DNA of 64,000 nt from Collinsella sp. TF06-26 (GTDB taxonomy: Bacteria > Actinomycetota > Coriobacteriia > Coriobacteriales > Coriobacteriaceae), in NCBI RefSeq assembly GCF_002232035.1, contig NZ_NKXR01000013.1, forward strand, positions 1 to 64,000, in the 5' to 3' direction. The translations under genes were made by a program, and so were the position numbers. Below are positions 1 through 7,832 of this stretch, piece after piece. The notes under the pieces were generated by a model. The model searched no databases, was not told where the DNA came from, and saw only the letters and a program-made list of their open reading frames with translations. The stretch's first letter is position 1. Every line of letters starts with the position of its first letter.

Positions 1-375
1 CACGCCGAGCGCCACGGCCAGCGCGCCCGCGCCGAGCGCCGCAAGGGCGAGCAACTTCGCCGCGACGGCGCGCCCGCGCGAGGGGACCGCCGTGAGGTTG
101 GCGAGGCGCCCGGCAGCGCGCTCCTCGTCCACGGCGAGCCCGCAGACGATGGCGGACATGAGCGGCATGAGGGCGCCGAGGAACTGGGCGTAGGCGTCCG
201 CGCCCAGCGCCGGGTCCCATCGGGTTACGGAGAAGTACTCGCCGCAGGCAAGACCGGCTGCCAGGCCGCAGACAAGGTGCACCGCCGTGAGCGGGGAGCG
301 CGCCAGGCGCAGGGCCTCGGAGAGCAGGGCCCGCGAGAGAGTCATGCGCGGCGTCGGGTCGGAGAGTCGTGTCAT
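1..375 (-). CDS. Lantibiotic-protection ABC transporter permease, MutG/EpiG-like (3' end cut by window edge)
   Basis: Only the first 125 codons are present; the reading frame runs open to the left edge. The start (cat at 373-375) lies 5 nt after the stop of the preceding permease. The protein starts MTRLSDPT and has hydrophobic stretches and a conserved-looking DEERAAGRL segment, as in the MutG/EpiG permeases that partner MutE and MutF. Such transporters export lantibiotics from the membrane and give self-protection or resistance. The assignment rests mainly on the neighbouring MutE-like permease and MutF-like ATPase. No lantibiotic precursor or two-component system is visible, but either could lie further left. 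The DNA is extremely G+C-rich compared with the rest of the window. Confidence 0.7.
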   Translation of the reverse strand, partial: MTRLSDPTPRMTLSRALLSEALRLARSPLTAVHLVCGLAAGLACGEYFSVTRWDPALGADAYAQFLGALMPLMSAIVCGLAVDEERAAGRLANLTAVPSRGRAVAAKLLALAALGAGALAVALGV

Positions 376-380
376 GGCCA

Positions 381-1151
381 TCACCTCTCCTCGGAGTGCG
401 CGAACCAGGCCGCGCCCGCCGCCGTGAGCGCGGCGAACGCGAGCGCGCTGACTGCAAGGCCCGCCAGCGTGAGCATGCCTTCCGCCGCGAGCGCCCCGCC
501 GAGCGCCATGTCCGCCGCGAGTGGCTCGCCGCTCGGCAGCACGGGAATGAAGCTCGTGGGGATGACCATGCTCGCCGACGGCGGAAAGAGCTGCGGCAGC
601 GGCACCAGCGACCAGGCGAACCCACCTACGAGTTGCGCGGCGAGCGGGCAGAAGATGCCCGCGAGCATGCCGAGCCGCGCCGTGAGGAAGAGCCCTGCGG
701 GGATCATCCACGCCGCGGTCACCGTGTTGGCGAGCGCGCAGAGGAGCATCGTGAGCGTGCCCGCGGCCGTGAGACCCTGCGAGGAGAACGCCGATCCCGC
801 GAGGTAGATGCCGAAGACCACGAGGTTCGAGAGCGTGCAAAGAGCGAGGCACCAGAGCGCCTTGGCCCACCAGGCGCGCCCGAGCGGGAAGCCCAGGCCC
901 AAAAGCCCCCGCATCCGCGTGCGAGCGTCCGCCCGCGCGACGCACGCCACCACAAGCGATAGAGACACGGGCAGGAAGAGCGCGTACCAGTAGTTCCACG
1001 CGCTAAAGATCTGCACGCCCCGGTAGGGCATCGCGCCGAGCAGCGGCATCGGCAGCGCCATGAGCACGGCCAGGCGAACCGGTGCCGCGTGGCGCGACTT
1101 CAGGGCCTCGGCGCGCAGGCCCGCGAGCAGGCCGCCTTTCTCGCCCGTCAT
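381..1151 (-). CDS. Lantibiotic-protection ABC transporter permease, MutE/EpiE-like
   Basis: The 256-residue integral membrane protein has about six hydrophobic segments and opens with a short cytoplasmic stretch (LRAEALKSRHAAPVRLAVL) typical of the ABC-2 type permeases of lantibiotic immunity systems. The aromatic NYWYALFLP segment near residues 53-61 resembles MutE/EpiE family members. The start overlaps the stop of the upstream ATPase gene by 4 nt (ATGA), implying translational coupling, and the second permease follows after 5 nt. With the ATPase it would form a membrane extrusion pump for cationic peptide antibiotics. The substrate cannot be read from the sequence. Base composition is much richer in G+C than the genes to the right. 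Confidence 0.8.
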   Translation of the reverse strand: MTGEKGGLLAGLRAEALKSRHAAPVRLAVLMALPMPLLGAMPYRGVQIFSAWNYWYALFLPVSLSLVVACVARADARTRMRGLLGLGFPLGRAWWAKALWCLALCTLSNLVVFGIYLAGSAFSSQGLTAAGTLTMLLCALANTVTAAWMIPAGLFLTARLGMLAGIFCPLAAQLVGGFAWSLVPLPQLFPPSASMVIPTSFIPVLPSGEPLAADMALGGALAAEGMLTLAGLAVSALAFAALTAAGAAWFAHSEER

Positions 1152-1876
1152 GCCGCCACCTCCCCGCGCGCTCGTCGCCCTTCCCGGCAGAAGCTCATGA
1201 AGAGTTCCTCAAGGTCCTGCCCGGGACGAAGCGCATCCTCGTAGGCGAGGCGCCCCCCGCAGATGATGCCGATGGTGTCCGCCATCTGCTGCACCTCTGA
1301 GAGGATGTGGCTCGAGACGATCACCGTCGTACCCGCCGCCGCGAAGCCGCGGATCTGGTCGCGCAGCTCCTCGATGCCGATGGGGTCGAGGCCGTTGGTG
1401 GGCTCGTCGAGCACGAGCAGGCGTGGCCGGGCGATCAGCGCCAGTGCGAGCCCCAGGCGCTGCCGCATGCCCATCGAGAAGCGCCCGGCGCGCTTCTTCC
1501 CGGTGTCCGCGAGGTCCACGGCGGCGAGCACCTCATCTATGCGGCTCTCGGGAAGGCCCAGCAGCGTGGTGCGCACGCGCAGGTTCTCGCGCGCGGTGAG
1601 GTTGGGGTAGAGCGGCGCCTCCTCGATGAGGCTGCCGATTGCGTAGAGGTCCTCGCGGCGCCAGGCGTGCCCGGCAAAGAGGATCTCCCCGGCCGTCGGC
1701 CGCAGCATCCCGCAGATCATCTTGAGCGTTGTCGACTTGCCGGCGCCGTTGGGACCGAGCAGCCCGTACACCTCGCCCTCGCGGATATGAAGGCTCACAT
1801 CGGCCACGGCGTCCTGCGCCTGGTCGCCGCGGCCGAAGCGCTTGGTGAGCCCACGCGTCTCGAGCATGTAACCCAT
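1148..1876 (-). CDS. Lantibiotic-protection ABC transporter ATP-binding protein, MutF/SpaF-like
   Basis: The 242-residue ABC ATPase shows Walker A GPNGAGKST near residue 40, a signature-like FSMGMRQRLGLA, Walker B RLLVLDEPTNGLDP and an H-loop SSHILSEVQQ. The combination SMGMRQRLGLALAL with GLDPIGIEELR is typical of the lantibiotic immunity (MutF/NisF/SpaF) subgroup of drug-exporter ATPases. The start at 1876 is preceded by AAAGGA with 7-nt spacing. It is the first gene of a three-gene minus-strand operon with the two permeases. It supplies the energy for extruding the peptide antibiotic. A BcrA-like bacitracin exporter is the main alternative, but two separate permease genes favour the lantibiotic type. 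Confidence 0.88.
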   Translation of the reverse strand: MGYMLETRGLTKRFGRGDQAQDAVADVSLHIREGEVYGLLGPNGAGKSTTLKMICGMLRPTAGEILFAGHAWRREDLYAIGSLIEEAPLYPNLTARENLRVRTTLLGLPESRIDEVLAAVDLADTGKKRAGRFSMGMRQRLGLALALIARPRLLVLDEPTNGLDPIGIEELRDQIRGFAAAGTTVIVSSHILSEVQQMADTIGIICGGRLAYEDALRPGQDLEELFMSFCREGRRARGEVAA

Positions 1877-2086
1877 GGGTTTATCCTTTCTCTTCCGGGA
1901 GCGCGGGCCGAGTCACCGTGCCCGCGCGCCTTACCTTTCGGGTTCACCATCCATGGTGGGGCGCGTTTCTAACGAAGCCATAACGGCCGTTGGGTTCTTT
2001 TGGCGCCAACCCTTCTCGACCCGCACATCATGATTAATTTGCTTAAGGCAACAACTTTCCCGATCGATGTAATCACCGAATCAAAA

Positions 2087-2145
2087 CGTGTACATCACCC
2101 TCCAAAACCGACATTTTTCGGCATGTTTGGAGGCTGATGTACACG
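2087..2145. repeat. Imperfect 59-nt palindrome, possible dispersed element
   Basis: Outer arms CGTGTACATCA (2087-2097) and TGATGTACACG (2135-2145) match perfectly. A second stem CCTCCAAA (2099-2106) pairs with TTTGGAGG (2126-2133), and an inner CCGA (2108-2111) pairs with TCGG (2118-2121). The three nested stems give a near-continuous hairpin. It has no adjacent T-run, so it is not a classical terminator, and it lies between divergent promoters. It could be a REP-like element or a large operator. Confidence 0.6.
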
Positions 2146-2207
2146 AATGTGAAATCCACCGCCGCCCAAAAGCGCCTTCCTCATGTCTGGACTCTCTATG
2201 CTTGCGC

Positions 2208-2236
2208 TGGATAGACATCGCCGGAACGGGTATAGT
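2208..2236 (+). promoter_or_regulatory. Candidate promoter of the PgsA-FHA-MerR genes
   Basis: A -10 hexamer TATAGT (2231-2236) lies 17 nt from a weak -35 TGGATA (2208-2213). It sits 37 nt upstream of the GTG start at 2273. The -35 matches only four of six consensus positions. Confidence 0.35.
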
Positions 2237-2272
2237 AGCGAAAGTTTTGTCGTTAACCAGCGGGGGAGTCCT

Positions 2273-2977
2273 GTGGGCATCAAAAAGAAGATCAAAAAGG
2301 AGCTTATCGGCACTTCCGATTACCCGTCGAATAAGATCTTTACGATCTCCAATTTCATCACCTTTACGCGCCTGATCCTCACCCTGGTATTTCTGTACCT
2401 GTTTGTGACGGATAACAACCGCGTCATCGCCATCGTTATCTACGCCGTTGCCGCCTCTACCGACTGGATGGACGGTCAGATCGCCCGCATGACCAAGACG
2501 GTCTCGTGGCTCGGCAAGGTCATGGATCCCATCTGCGACCGTGCGCTGCTGTTCACCGGCGTACTTGGGCTGGTGGTCCGCGGAGAGCTGCCCATCTGGG
2601 TCTGCGTGCTCATTATTGGCCGCGACATCTATCTGGGCATCGGCACGCTTATCGTTCGTCATTATCACCGTCGCCCCATCGATGTCGTCTTTCCCGGAAA
2701 GATTGCCACTGCACTGCTCATGACCGGCTTCTCGCTCATGCTGCTCGGGTTCCCCGTTATTGACGGCCTGCATCTTTTACCTTCAACCCTTACGGCCTTC
2801 CCGGGCCTCAACGGAAGCTCGGTGCCCCTCGGCATCTTCTTTGTGTACGGCGGCGTGATCTTCTCCATGCTCACGGCTGTCATCTATTCCATTAAGGGCG
2901 GAGTGGCCATTAAACAGGCTCTCGCGCATCCCGAGGACGAGGACATCGACTTTCTGAACCCTGAAATCGAAGACTGA
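2273..2977 (+). CDS. CDP-alcohol phosphatidyltransferase, PgsA-like
   Basis: This membrane enzyme of the CDP-alcohol phosphatidyltransferase family (234 aa from the chosen start) probably makes phosphatidylglycerophosphate or a related anionic lipid. The complete family motif DG-x2-AR-x8-G-x3-D-x3-D is present, starting at DWMDGQIAR. Several transmembrane helices flank it, and the C-terminus is acidic. The GTG at 2273 is preferred because GGGGGAG lies just upstream and because the protein then begins with a basic GIKKKIKKE segment. An ATG 90 nt upstream is less likely. A second, more canonical pgsA lies at 23186-23824. The order PgsA-like, FHA, MerR resembles the pgsA2-garA-ftsR neighbourhood of mycobacteria. 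Confidence 0.85.
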   Translation: MGIKKKIKKELIGTSDYPSNKIFTISNFITFTRLILTLVFLYLFVTDNNRVIAIVIYAVAASTDWMDGQIARMTKTVSWLGKVMDPICDRALLFTGVLGLVVRGELPIWVCVLIIGRDIYLGIGTLIVRHYHRRPIDVVFPGKIATALLMTGFSLMLLGFPVIDGLHLLPSTLTAFPGLNGSSVPLGIFFVYGGVIFSMLTAVIYSIKGGVAIKQALAHPEDEDIDFLNPEIED

Positions 2978-3043
2978 TTCGTTGGGGTATGATTACGTAC
3001 GGTTCATTATTTGCGGCACGTCCGCGATAAGTTAGGGGTTGTC

Positions 3044-3478
3044 ATGGACAACATGGTTAACAATATGCCTCAGAATGATAAGACTGCTGACGCTACCTGC
3101 GTATTCCGCGTGCCTTCAAGCGACGTCACCGTTCCCGACCTCATGGCCAACGTGCGCATCACCGCCCCCGTTCTGTCCATCGTCAAGGGTCCGCAGACTG
3201 GTGCCGCCTTTGAGCTCGAGGACGACGTGACCACCATCGGCCGCGATCCTGCGAACGGCATCTTCCTCAATGACATGACCGTATCGCGCAGCCACGCGCG
3301 CATTATCCGCGAGGGCCTCGGCGCTCGCATCGAGGATCTGGGCTCGCTCAATGGCACCTGGGTCGACGGTGCCATCGTCAATGCAGCCCCGCTGCACGAC
3401 GGTTCTTCCGTCCAGATCGGTACGTTTACGCTCATCTACCACGAGAGCACGCCGGAGCGCATCGAAACCGGTGAGTAG
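3044..3478 (+). CDS. garA: FHA-domain protein, GarA/OdhI-like
   Basis: The 144-residue protein has a short N-terminal tail and one FHA domain (about residues 45-135) with the phosphopeptide-binding core GRDPANGIFL, SRSHARI and LNGTWVDG. In mycobacteria and corynebacteria GarA/OdhI inhibits 2-oxoglutarate dehydrogenase and is switched off when a threonine in its N-terminal ETTSVFRA motif is phosphorylated and binds its own FHA domain. Here the tail carries DATCVFRV, with Thr18 in the corresponding place. The ATG at 3044 is preferred over an upstream TTG. The MerR gene follows after 3 nt. The exact metabolic target in this organism is unknown. Confidence 0.82.
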   Translation: MDNMVNNMPQNDKTADATCVFRVPSSDVTVPDLMANVRITAPVLSIVKGPQTGAAFELEDDVTTIGRDPANGIFLNDMTVSRSHARIIREGLGARIEDLGSLNGTWVDGAIVNAAPLHDGSSVQIGTFTLIYHESTPERIETGE

Positions 3479-3481
3479 GGC

Positions 3482-4360
3482 ATGGCCGAACGCAACTATC
3501 TGAGTATCGGCCAAGTCGTCAACCTACTTCGAGGCGCATACCCCGATCTTTCGAACTCAAAAATTAGATTTCTAGAAGATGAGGGGCTCATTACCCCTCA
3601 TCGTACGCCTAAGGGATACCGTCAGTACTCTAAGGAGGACGTTGATCGCCTGGAGGTCATCCTGCATTTGCAGAAGACCCGCTACATGCCGCTCAACGTG
3701 ATTAAGCAGCGCTTGGAAAACGCCACGGACCTGTCAACGCTCGCTTACGAGGTGGGCTTGCTGTCCGATGTTCCGCTCAAGACGGAGCCCAAGGAGACTA
3801 AGCAAAAGCTGCATCCCATTGAGACCATTCCCGATATGCTGGGCGTCGAGATTTCGTTTATCCGCTCGCTCGCCGAGAACGACCTCATTCGCATCATCAA
3901 GAGTCCGCAGAATCGTGAGCTCGTCGATGGTCGCGATTTTCCAATCATCCGCTACTGCTCCGAGCTGTCACGCTTCCATATCGAGCCCCGCAACCTGCGT
4001 CAGTACGTGTCTTCCGCCAACCGCGAGTCCTCGATGTTTGAGCAGGTGCTCGTGAGCATGCTCGGAATGGATACCTCCGATGACGAGCGCGACGCCAAGC
4101 TCGAGCGTGCGTTTAAGAAGCTTCACGACCTGACCGAGGGTGTGCACACTGCGCTGCTCAAGAACCGCGTTTTTGAGTCGCTCAACGCCGTGGTCGAGGA
4201 CGCCGACATTGATGCACTCGATGAGGAAATCGCTCGCTCCGAGTCCACCAAGGCCAAAAACGAAGAAACTGCCGCGCCGGCTTCGCACGAGGATTCTCTC
4301 GTAAAGCCGCTCAAGGTCGTCGCCCCTTCGCAATCCGGCACCGTCACCGCGGGCAAATAA
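3482..4360 (+). CDS. ftsR: MerR-family regulator, FtsR-like
   Basis: The 292-residue protein begins with a MerR winged helix (LSIGQVVNLL, IRFLEDEGLITPHRTPKGYRQYS, residues 7-55) followed by a helical region. A second part (about residues 100-170: IPDMLGVEISFIRSLAENDLI) looks like another helix-turn-helix, and the C-terminus is low-complexity and acidic. It directly follows the FHA gene, as ftsR follows odhI in Corynebacterium, where FtsR activates ftsZ. That function is inferred by synteny, and a wider role is possible. The gene is clearly co-transcribed with the FHA gene, being separated by only 3 nt. Confidence 0.8.
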   Translation: MAERNYLSIGQVVNLLRGAYPDLSNSKIRFLEDEGLITPHRTPKGYRQYSKEDVDRLEVILHLQKTRYMPLNVIKQRLENATDLSTLAYEVGLLSDVPLKTEPKETKQKLHPIETIPDMLGVEISFIRSLAENDLIRIIKSPQNRELVDGRDFPIIRYCSELSRFHIEPRNLRQYVSSANRESSMFEQVLVSMLGMDTSDDERDAKLERAFKKLHDLTEGVHTALLKNRVFESLNAVVEDADIDALDEEIARSESTKAKNEETAAPASHEDSLVKPLKVVAPSQSGTVTAGK

Positions 4361-4400
4361 CCGCTGCTGATATTTCGGCAACCCATTGAAAGGTCATGCA

Positions 4401-4931
4401 ATGTACGACTTCGAATCTCAAATCGTCGACATCCCCGACTATCCCGAGCCCGGAGTCATCTTTAAAGACATCACGCCGCTCTTTGGCAATCCCGAGGCGC
4501 TCAAAGCCATGACCGATACCCTCGCCGAGCACTTTGCCGGCATGGGAATCACCAAGGTCGTGGGTCCCGAGGCTCGCGGCTTTATGGTTGGCGTACCGGT
4601 GGCTGTAGCCCTTGGCGCCGGCTTTGTTCCCGCACGTAAACCGGGCAAGCTGCCGCGCGAGACCGTAAGCCAGAGCTACGAGCTCGAGTACGGCACCGAT
4701 TCAATTGAGATCCATGCCGACGCTATCAGCTCTAAAGATACCGTGTTGATTCTGGACGACTTGGTCGCGACGGGCGGAACCGTCGAGGCAACAGGTAAAC
4801 TGGTGCGAGATATGGGCGCAAAGCTTATCGGTTACGGTTGTATACTTGAGCTTGCGTTTCTCAACCCGCGCGAGAAGCTCACGCCGTCTGATGACGATGT
4901 GGAGCTCTTTAGCCTGGTGACGGTAGACTAG
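4401..4931 (+). CDS. apt: Adenine phosphoribosyltransferase
   Basis: Converts adenine plus PRPP to AMP in purine salvage (cytosol). The 176-residue protein has the full Apt layout: N-terminal IPDYPEPGVIFKDITPLF, a VGPEARGF loop near residue 55, RKPGKLPRETVSQSYELEYG in the flexible loop, and the PRPP motif VLILDDLVATGGT near residue 115. The ATG at 4401 has GAAAGG 7 nt upstream, so it is chosen over an upstream in-frame TTG. The gene lies 40 nt after the MerR gene and 32 nt before a cell-wall hydrolase, all in one direction. In many bacteria apt neighbours relA, but not here. Confidence 0.95.
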   Translation: MYDFESQIVDIPDYPEPGVIFKDITPLFGNPEALKAMTDTLAEHFAGMGITKVVGPEARGFMVGVPVAVALGAGFVPARKPGKLPRETVSQSYELEYGTDSIEIHADAISSKDTVLILDDLVATGGTVEATGKLVRDMGAKLIGYGCILELAFLNPREKLTPSDDDVELFSLVTVD

Positions 4932-4963
4932 CCGTTACCCTTAGTTACTGGAAAGGAAGCTAC

Positions 4964-6091
4964 ATGCGCACAGCAAACACGCACAAAAACATGGCACGCT
5001 GCGCTGCTACGGCAACCCTCGCTTGTGTTTTGGGCTTGGGCCTCGCGGCTCCTGCCTACGCCGATACCGCATCCGACCTTGCCGCTGCTCGTACGAAACT
5101 CGAGCAGATCGGCACCCAAACCCAGCAGATTTACGATGAGCTTGCCACGCAGACGCAGGCGCTCGATCAGACTGCCGGCGAGATCACGCAAAAGCAGCAG
5201 GAGATCGCCGATGGTCAGGCCAAGCTCTCGACCTATGTCGCCGGCGAGTACAAAACCGGCGGTCTGAGCCTGCTTCAGGTTTTGACGGGTGTCGATGATC
5301 TGAGCGATATGCTCAACCGTCTGTTCTACTACGGCAAAGTTTCCGATAAGCAAGCTCAGACCATTCAAGAGGTCAAGGAGCTTAAGCAGCAGCTCACCGA
5401 TAAGCAGGCCGAGCAGGAGAAGAACGTCGCCGACACGCAGAAAAAGGTCGACGAGCTCAACGCCCAGCAGGCAGAGGCGCAGAGCGTCGTGAACTCCCTG
5501 GATTCTCAGCTGCAGGCCGAGCTTGCCGCCGAGGCCGAGGCCAACGCCGCGCTGCAGGCCGGCATCAACGCCAGCACTGCCGAGAAGGCCACGGTGAGCA
5601 ACGAGACTGCCGGTACAACCGAGAACACCAACAACGGTGGCCAGACCAGCAATAACAACAACCAGGGCGGCAACACTCCGGCTCCTACGCCGGCACCTGC
5701 TCCGACGCCGCAGCCCTCCACGCCCGCTCCGGCTCCGACGCCTTCTGCTCCGAGCCAGTCCGTCGATGGCGGTTCTGTTGTCTCGCGTGCATACAGCAAG
5801 CTTGGTTGCGCCTATTCCTGGGGCGGAATTGGACCGAACAGCTTCGACTGCTCTGGTTTTGTTAGCTATTGCCTCACGGGTCGCTATTGCCGCCTCGGCA
5901 CCACGGGTACCTTTATGGGCTGGACGCGTGTGTCCGATCCGCAGCCCGGTGACGTTGTGGTCAACTCGTACCACACCGGCATTTACATCGGTGGTGGTCA
6001 GATGATTCATGCTTCCGACTACAACACAGGTGTTATCATCAGCTCCGTTGCCGCCGGCATGAACAACAACTATATCTTCGTGCGCTACTAA
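4964..6091 (+). CDS. Secreted NlpC/P60 peptidoglycan endopeptidase with coiled-coil domain
   Basis: A Sec signal peptide (residues 1-33, cleavage after AYA) is followed by a long coiled coil (about 35-195), a Asn/Thr then Pro/Ala/Thr-rich linker (about 205-265) and a C-terminal NlpC/P60 domain (about 268-375). The catalytic cysteine is in FDCSGF (C296), with histidines in YHTGIYIGGG (H337) and MIHAS (H349). This layout matches PcsB/RipA-like cell-separation hydrolases that cut peptide stems and are often kept inactive by their coiled coils. AAAGGA lies just upstream of the ATG. A terminator follows. The partner that activates it (for example FtsEX) is not in the window. Confidence 0.92.
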   Translation: MRTANTHKNMARCAATATLACVLGLGLAAPAYADTASDLAAARTKLEQIGTQTQQIYDELATQTQALDQTAGEITQKQQEIADGQAKLSTYVAGEYKTGGLSLLQVLTGVDDLSDMLNRLFYYGKVSDKQAQTIQEVKELKQQLTDKQAEQEKNVADTQKKVDELNAQQAEAQSVVNSLDSQLQAELAAEAEANAALQAGINASTAEKATVSNETAGTTENTNNGGQTSNNNNQGGNTPAPTPAPAPTPQPSTPAPAPTPSAPSQSVDGGSVVSRAYSKLGCAYSWGGIGPNSFDCSGFVSYCLTGRYCRLGTTGTFMGWTRVSDPQPGDVVVNSYHTGIYIGGGQMIHASDYNTGVIISSVAAGMNNNYIFVRY

Positions 6092-6117
6092 GTCATCTTA
6101 CACAGCGTGTGAATGTG

Positions 6118-6153
6118 GACCTCGTGGCTTAAAGTCGCGAGGTCTATTCTTTT
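6118..6153 (+). terminator. Rho-independent terminator after the NlpC/P60 gene
   Basis: Stem GACCTCG (6118-6124) pairs with CGAGGTC (6138-6144) and is followed by a T-rich stretch (TATTCTTTTG). Confidence 0.8.
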
Positions 6154-6165
6154 GTCTCTAATCTT

Positions 6166-6227
6166 GTACGGCTATCTAGTATTCAAAACTAGATAGCCGT
6201 ACATTCGGTTTGCAAGATGGCTATAAT
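6166..6227 (+). promoter_or_regulatory. DegV promoter with a 15-bp perfect inverted repeat (candidate operator)
   Basis: Arms GTACGGCTATCTAGT (6166-6180) and ACTAGATAGCCGTAC (6188-6202) are perfect inverted copies with a 7-nt spacer. A consensus -10 TATAAT lies at 6222-6227, and the right arm overlaps the expected -35 position (about 6198-6204). This is where a repressor would bind. The half-site ACTAGATA recurs in the promoter of the nearby DUF1836 regulator gene. Confidence 0.7.
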
Positions 6228-6256
6228 TGTTGAGGAACAATTAGAAAGGACCCTCT

Positions 6257-7123
6257 ATGAGCTGGGCACTTATCTCCGATTCAAGCTGTAACCTCCGCGA
6301 TTGGCAACCGACCGCGCCCCATACCACATTTGCATTTGCGCCCCTCAAAATTCGAGTGGGGGAGCGTGAATTCGTCGATGACCTTTCGCTCGATGTACAT
6401 GAGCTCAACTGCGCTGTTCAGGCGGAGACGAACGCTTCTTCGAGCGCTTGTCCCAGCGTAGGGGAGTGGGCCGAGCTCTTCAAATTGGCAGACAAGACCA
6501 TCTGCATGCCGATCTCTGAGGGCGTGTCGGGCAGCTACAACGCGGCAGCCACGGCTCGCGATATGGTTCTTGCCGAGGAGCCCGACCGGCAGATTCATCT
6601 AGTCAATTCGCGCGCAGCTGGCGGCAAAATGGACCTCATTTTCTTGCTGTTCGACCGCTATCTTGCAAGCAATCCGGATGTCTCATTCGAGGACGCTTGC
6701 GCATACTTCGATAGCCTCGAGCAAAACAGCAAGATCCTCTTTAGCCTGTGTAATTACGAGAACCTCGCCAAAGCCGGACGTATCCCTAAGGCAGCCGGCG
6801 TCATTGCCAACAAGCTCAATATTCGCATTTTGGGCACGGCGAGCGAGGCCGGTAAAATCGAGCTCGTCGGGCACACGCGTGGCGAAAAGAAGATGCTCAA
6901 CAAGATCATCGACACCATGGAAGCCGAAGGTTTTACGGGCGGCGAGGTCGTCATCGACCATGTGGAAAATGAGACAGGCGCCCAGGCACTTGCCAGCCGC
7001 ATTGTGGAGCGCTGGTCAGGCTCCAAGACTATCATCATGCCCTGTAACGGGCTAGATTCATACTATGCCGAAATGCATGGGCTCATTATCGGCTACGGCA
7101 TGGGCGTGGCTTCGGGCCAATAA
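6257..7123 (+). CDS. DegV family fatty-acid-binding protein
   Basis: The 288-residue protein has the DegV (EDD) fold markers: an N-terminal SWALISDSSCNL, a central MPISEGVSGSYNAA lipid carboxylate-binding segment and a C-terminal GLIIGYGMGV-like end. DegV proteins bind fatty acids, and FakB members hand exogenous fatty acid to the FakA kinase. No FakA is visible here, so a FakB role is an inference. The ATG is preceded by AGAAAGGA. The gene has its own promoter with a large dyad operator, and it converges on a DUF1836 regulator gene across a bidirectional terminator. Confidence 0.88.
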   Translation: MSWALISDSSCNLRDWQPTAPHTTFAFAPLKIRVGEREFVDDLSLDVHELNCAVQAETNASSSACPSVGEWAELFKLADKTICMPISEGVSGSYNAAATARDMVLAEEPDRQIHLVNSRAAGGKMDLIFLLFDRYLASNPDVSFEDACAYFDSLEQNSKILFSLCNYENLAKAGRIPKAAGVIANKLNIRILGTASEAGKIELVGHTRGEKKMLNKIIDTMEAEGFTGGEVVIDHVENETGAQALASRIVERWSGSKTIIMPCNGLDSYYAEMHGLIIGYGMGVASGQ

Positions 7124-7142
7124 AGTCCAACCAAGCAAAAAT

Positions 7143-7188
7143 ACGGGCGGGACAAAGTGACAGATGACCCTTTGCTCCGCCCGTTTTA
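7143..7188. terminator. Bidirectional terminator between the DegV and DUF1836 genes
   Basis: The stem spans 7143-7157 and 7170-7184 (ACGGGCGG...CCGCCCGT with inner ACAAAG/CTTTG). TTTTAT follows on the plus strand and an A-rich stretch precedes it, so it can act in both directions. Confidence 0.75.
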
Positions 7189-7196
7189 TACGTCGG

Positions 7197-7808
7197 CTAG
7201 CTATTAAACCCATTAAACTTTAGATAGCTCATCAGGTACGCCTTCGAAACGAAGGATGAAACCGCACTGCGCACAAGCAGCGACTCACGCGTTACCTGAT
7301 GCGCCGTATCGGGAACCGGCGTCTGCTCGACGGAAAACGCCGAACGAATCGATGCCTCGAGCTGATCGACCACATAATCGAAGGCCGTCGGGGCATCGTA
7401 GCTCAAACGCTGAATGTTAAAGAGTGCCTGCACCGCAGCAATAGGTAACACCTGCTTAAAGAGGCAGATAGCGATCAGGCGGGCAATCTGCTCGCGGCCA
7501 TATTGCTTTTTGACCGGAGCAGGCACCAGGCCGACCTTCACGTAGTTATTGATCATCGATGGCGTAATGACAGGGTGCTCAACGCAAATGGACAGCGGCT
7601 CCATCCACAGCGCAACATACTCAATGACCTGGTCGCGGTAGAGCGTCAAATTGGGCAACTGGTTATAGCGCGGCAGACTCAACGTATTGAGTTTACGCAC
7701 GATATCGGACTGAATGAATGCATCGGGTAGCACCGTGGGCTGAATATCCTCGGGCTTAATGCTGACCGACGAATCGGACATCGGAATAACGTATTTAGCG
7801 TGGTTCAT
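7197..7808 (-). CDS. DUF1836 family putative DNA-binding regulator
   Basis: The 203-residue protein contains the DUF1836 region (about residues 40-150: LPNLTLYRDQVIEYVALW, ITPSMINNYVKVGLVPAPVKKQYGREQIARLIAICLFKQVL). The MINNYVKxGLVPxPxKKxYxREQIARL part resembles a MerR-type winged helix, so it probably binds DNA. The start at 7808 has GGAGG upstream. It converges on the DegV gene and shares a promoter half-site with it, so it may regulate both itself and DegV. No experimental function is known to me for the family. Confidence 0.8.
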   Translation of the reverse strand: MNHAKYVIPMSDSSVSIKPEDIQPTVLPDAFIQSDIVRKLNTLSLPRYNQLPNLTLYRDQVIEYVALWMEPLSICVEHPVITPSMINNYVKVGLVPAPVKKQYGREQIARLIAICLFKQVLPIAAVQALFNIQRLSYDAPTAFDYVVDQLEASIRSAFSVEQTPVPDTAHQVTRESLLVRSAVSSFVSKAYLMSYLKFNGFNS

Positions 7809-7832
7809 AAGAGGCCTCCGTTCGTTTTCTAT

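Larger units (their letters stand above)
1877..2272. other. Divergent intergenic region with several palindromes
   Basis: This 396-bp gap separates the transporter operon (-) from the PgsA-like gene (+). On the transporter side there is a hairpin with arms GCGCGGGC/GCCCGCGC at 1901-1927, a dyad CACCAT-N2-ATGGTG at 1945-1958 and a perfect palindrome TTGGCGCCAA at 2000-2009. The dyads could be operators for the transporter operon. The right half holds the 59-nt palindrome listed separately. I see no convincing coding frame. Base composition drops sharply to A+T-rich near 2030, which marks the edge of the G+C-rich block. Confidence 0.5.
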
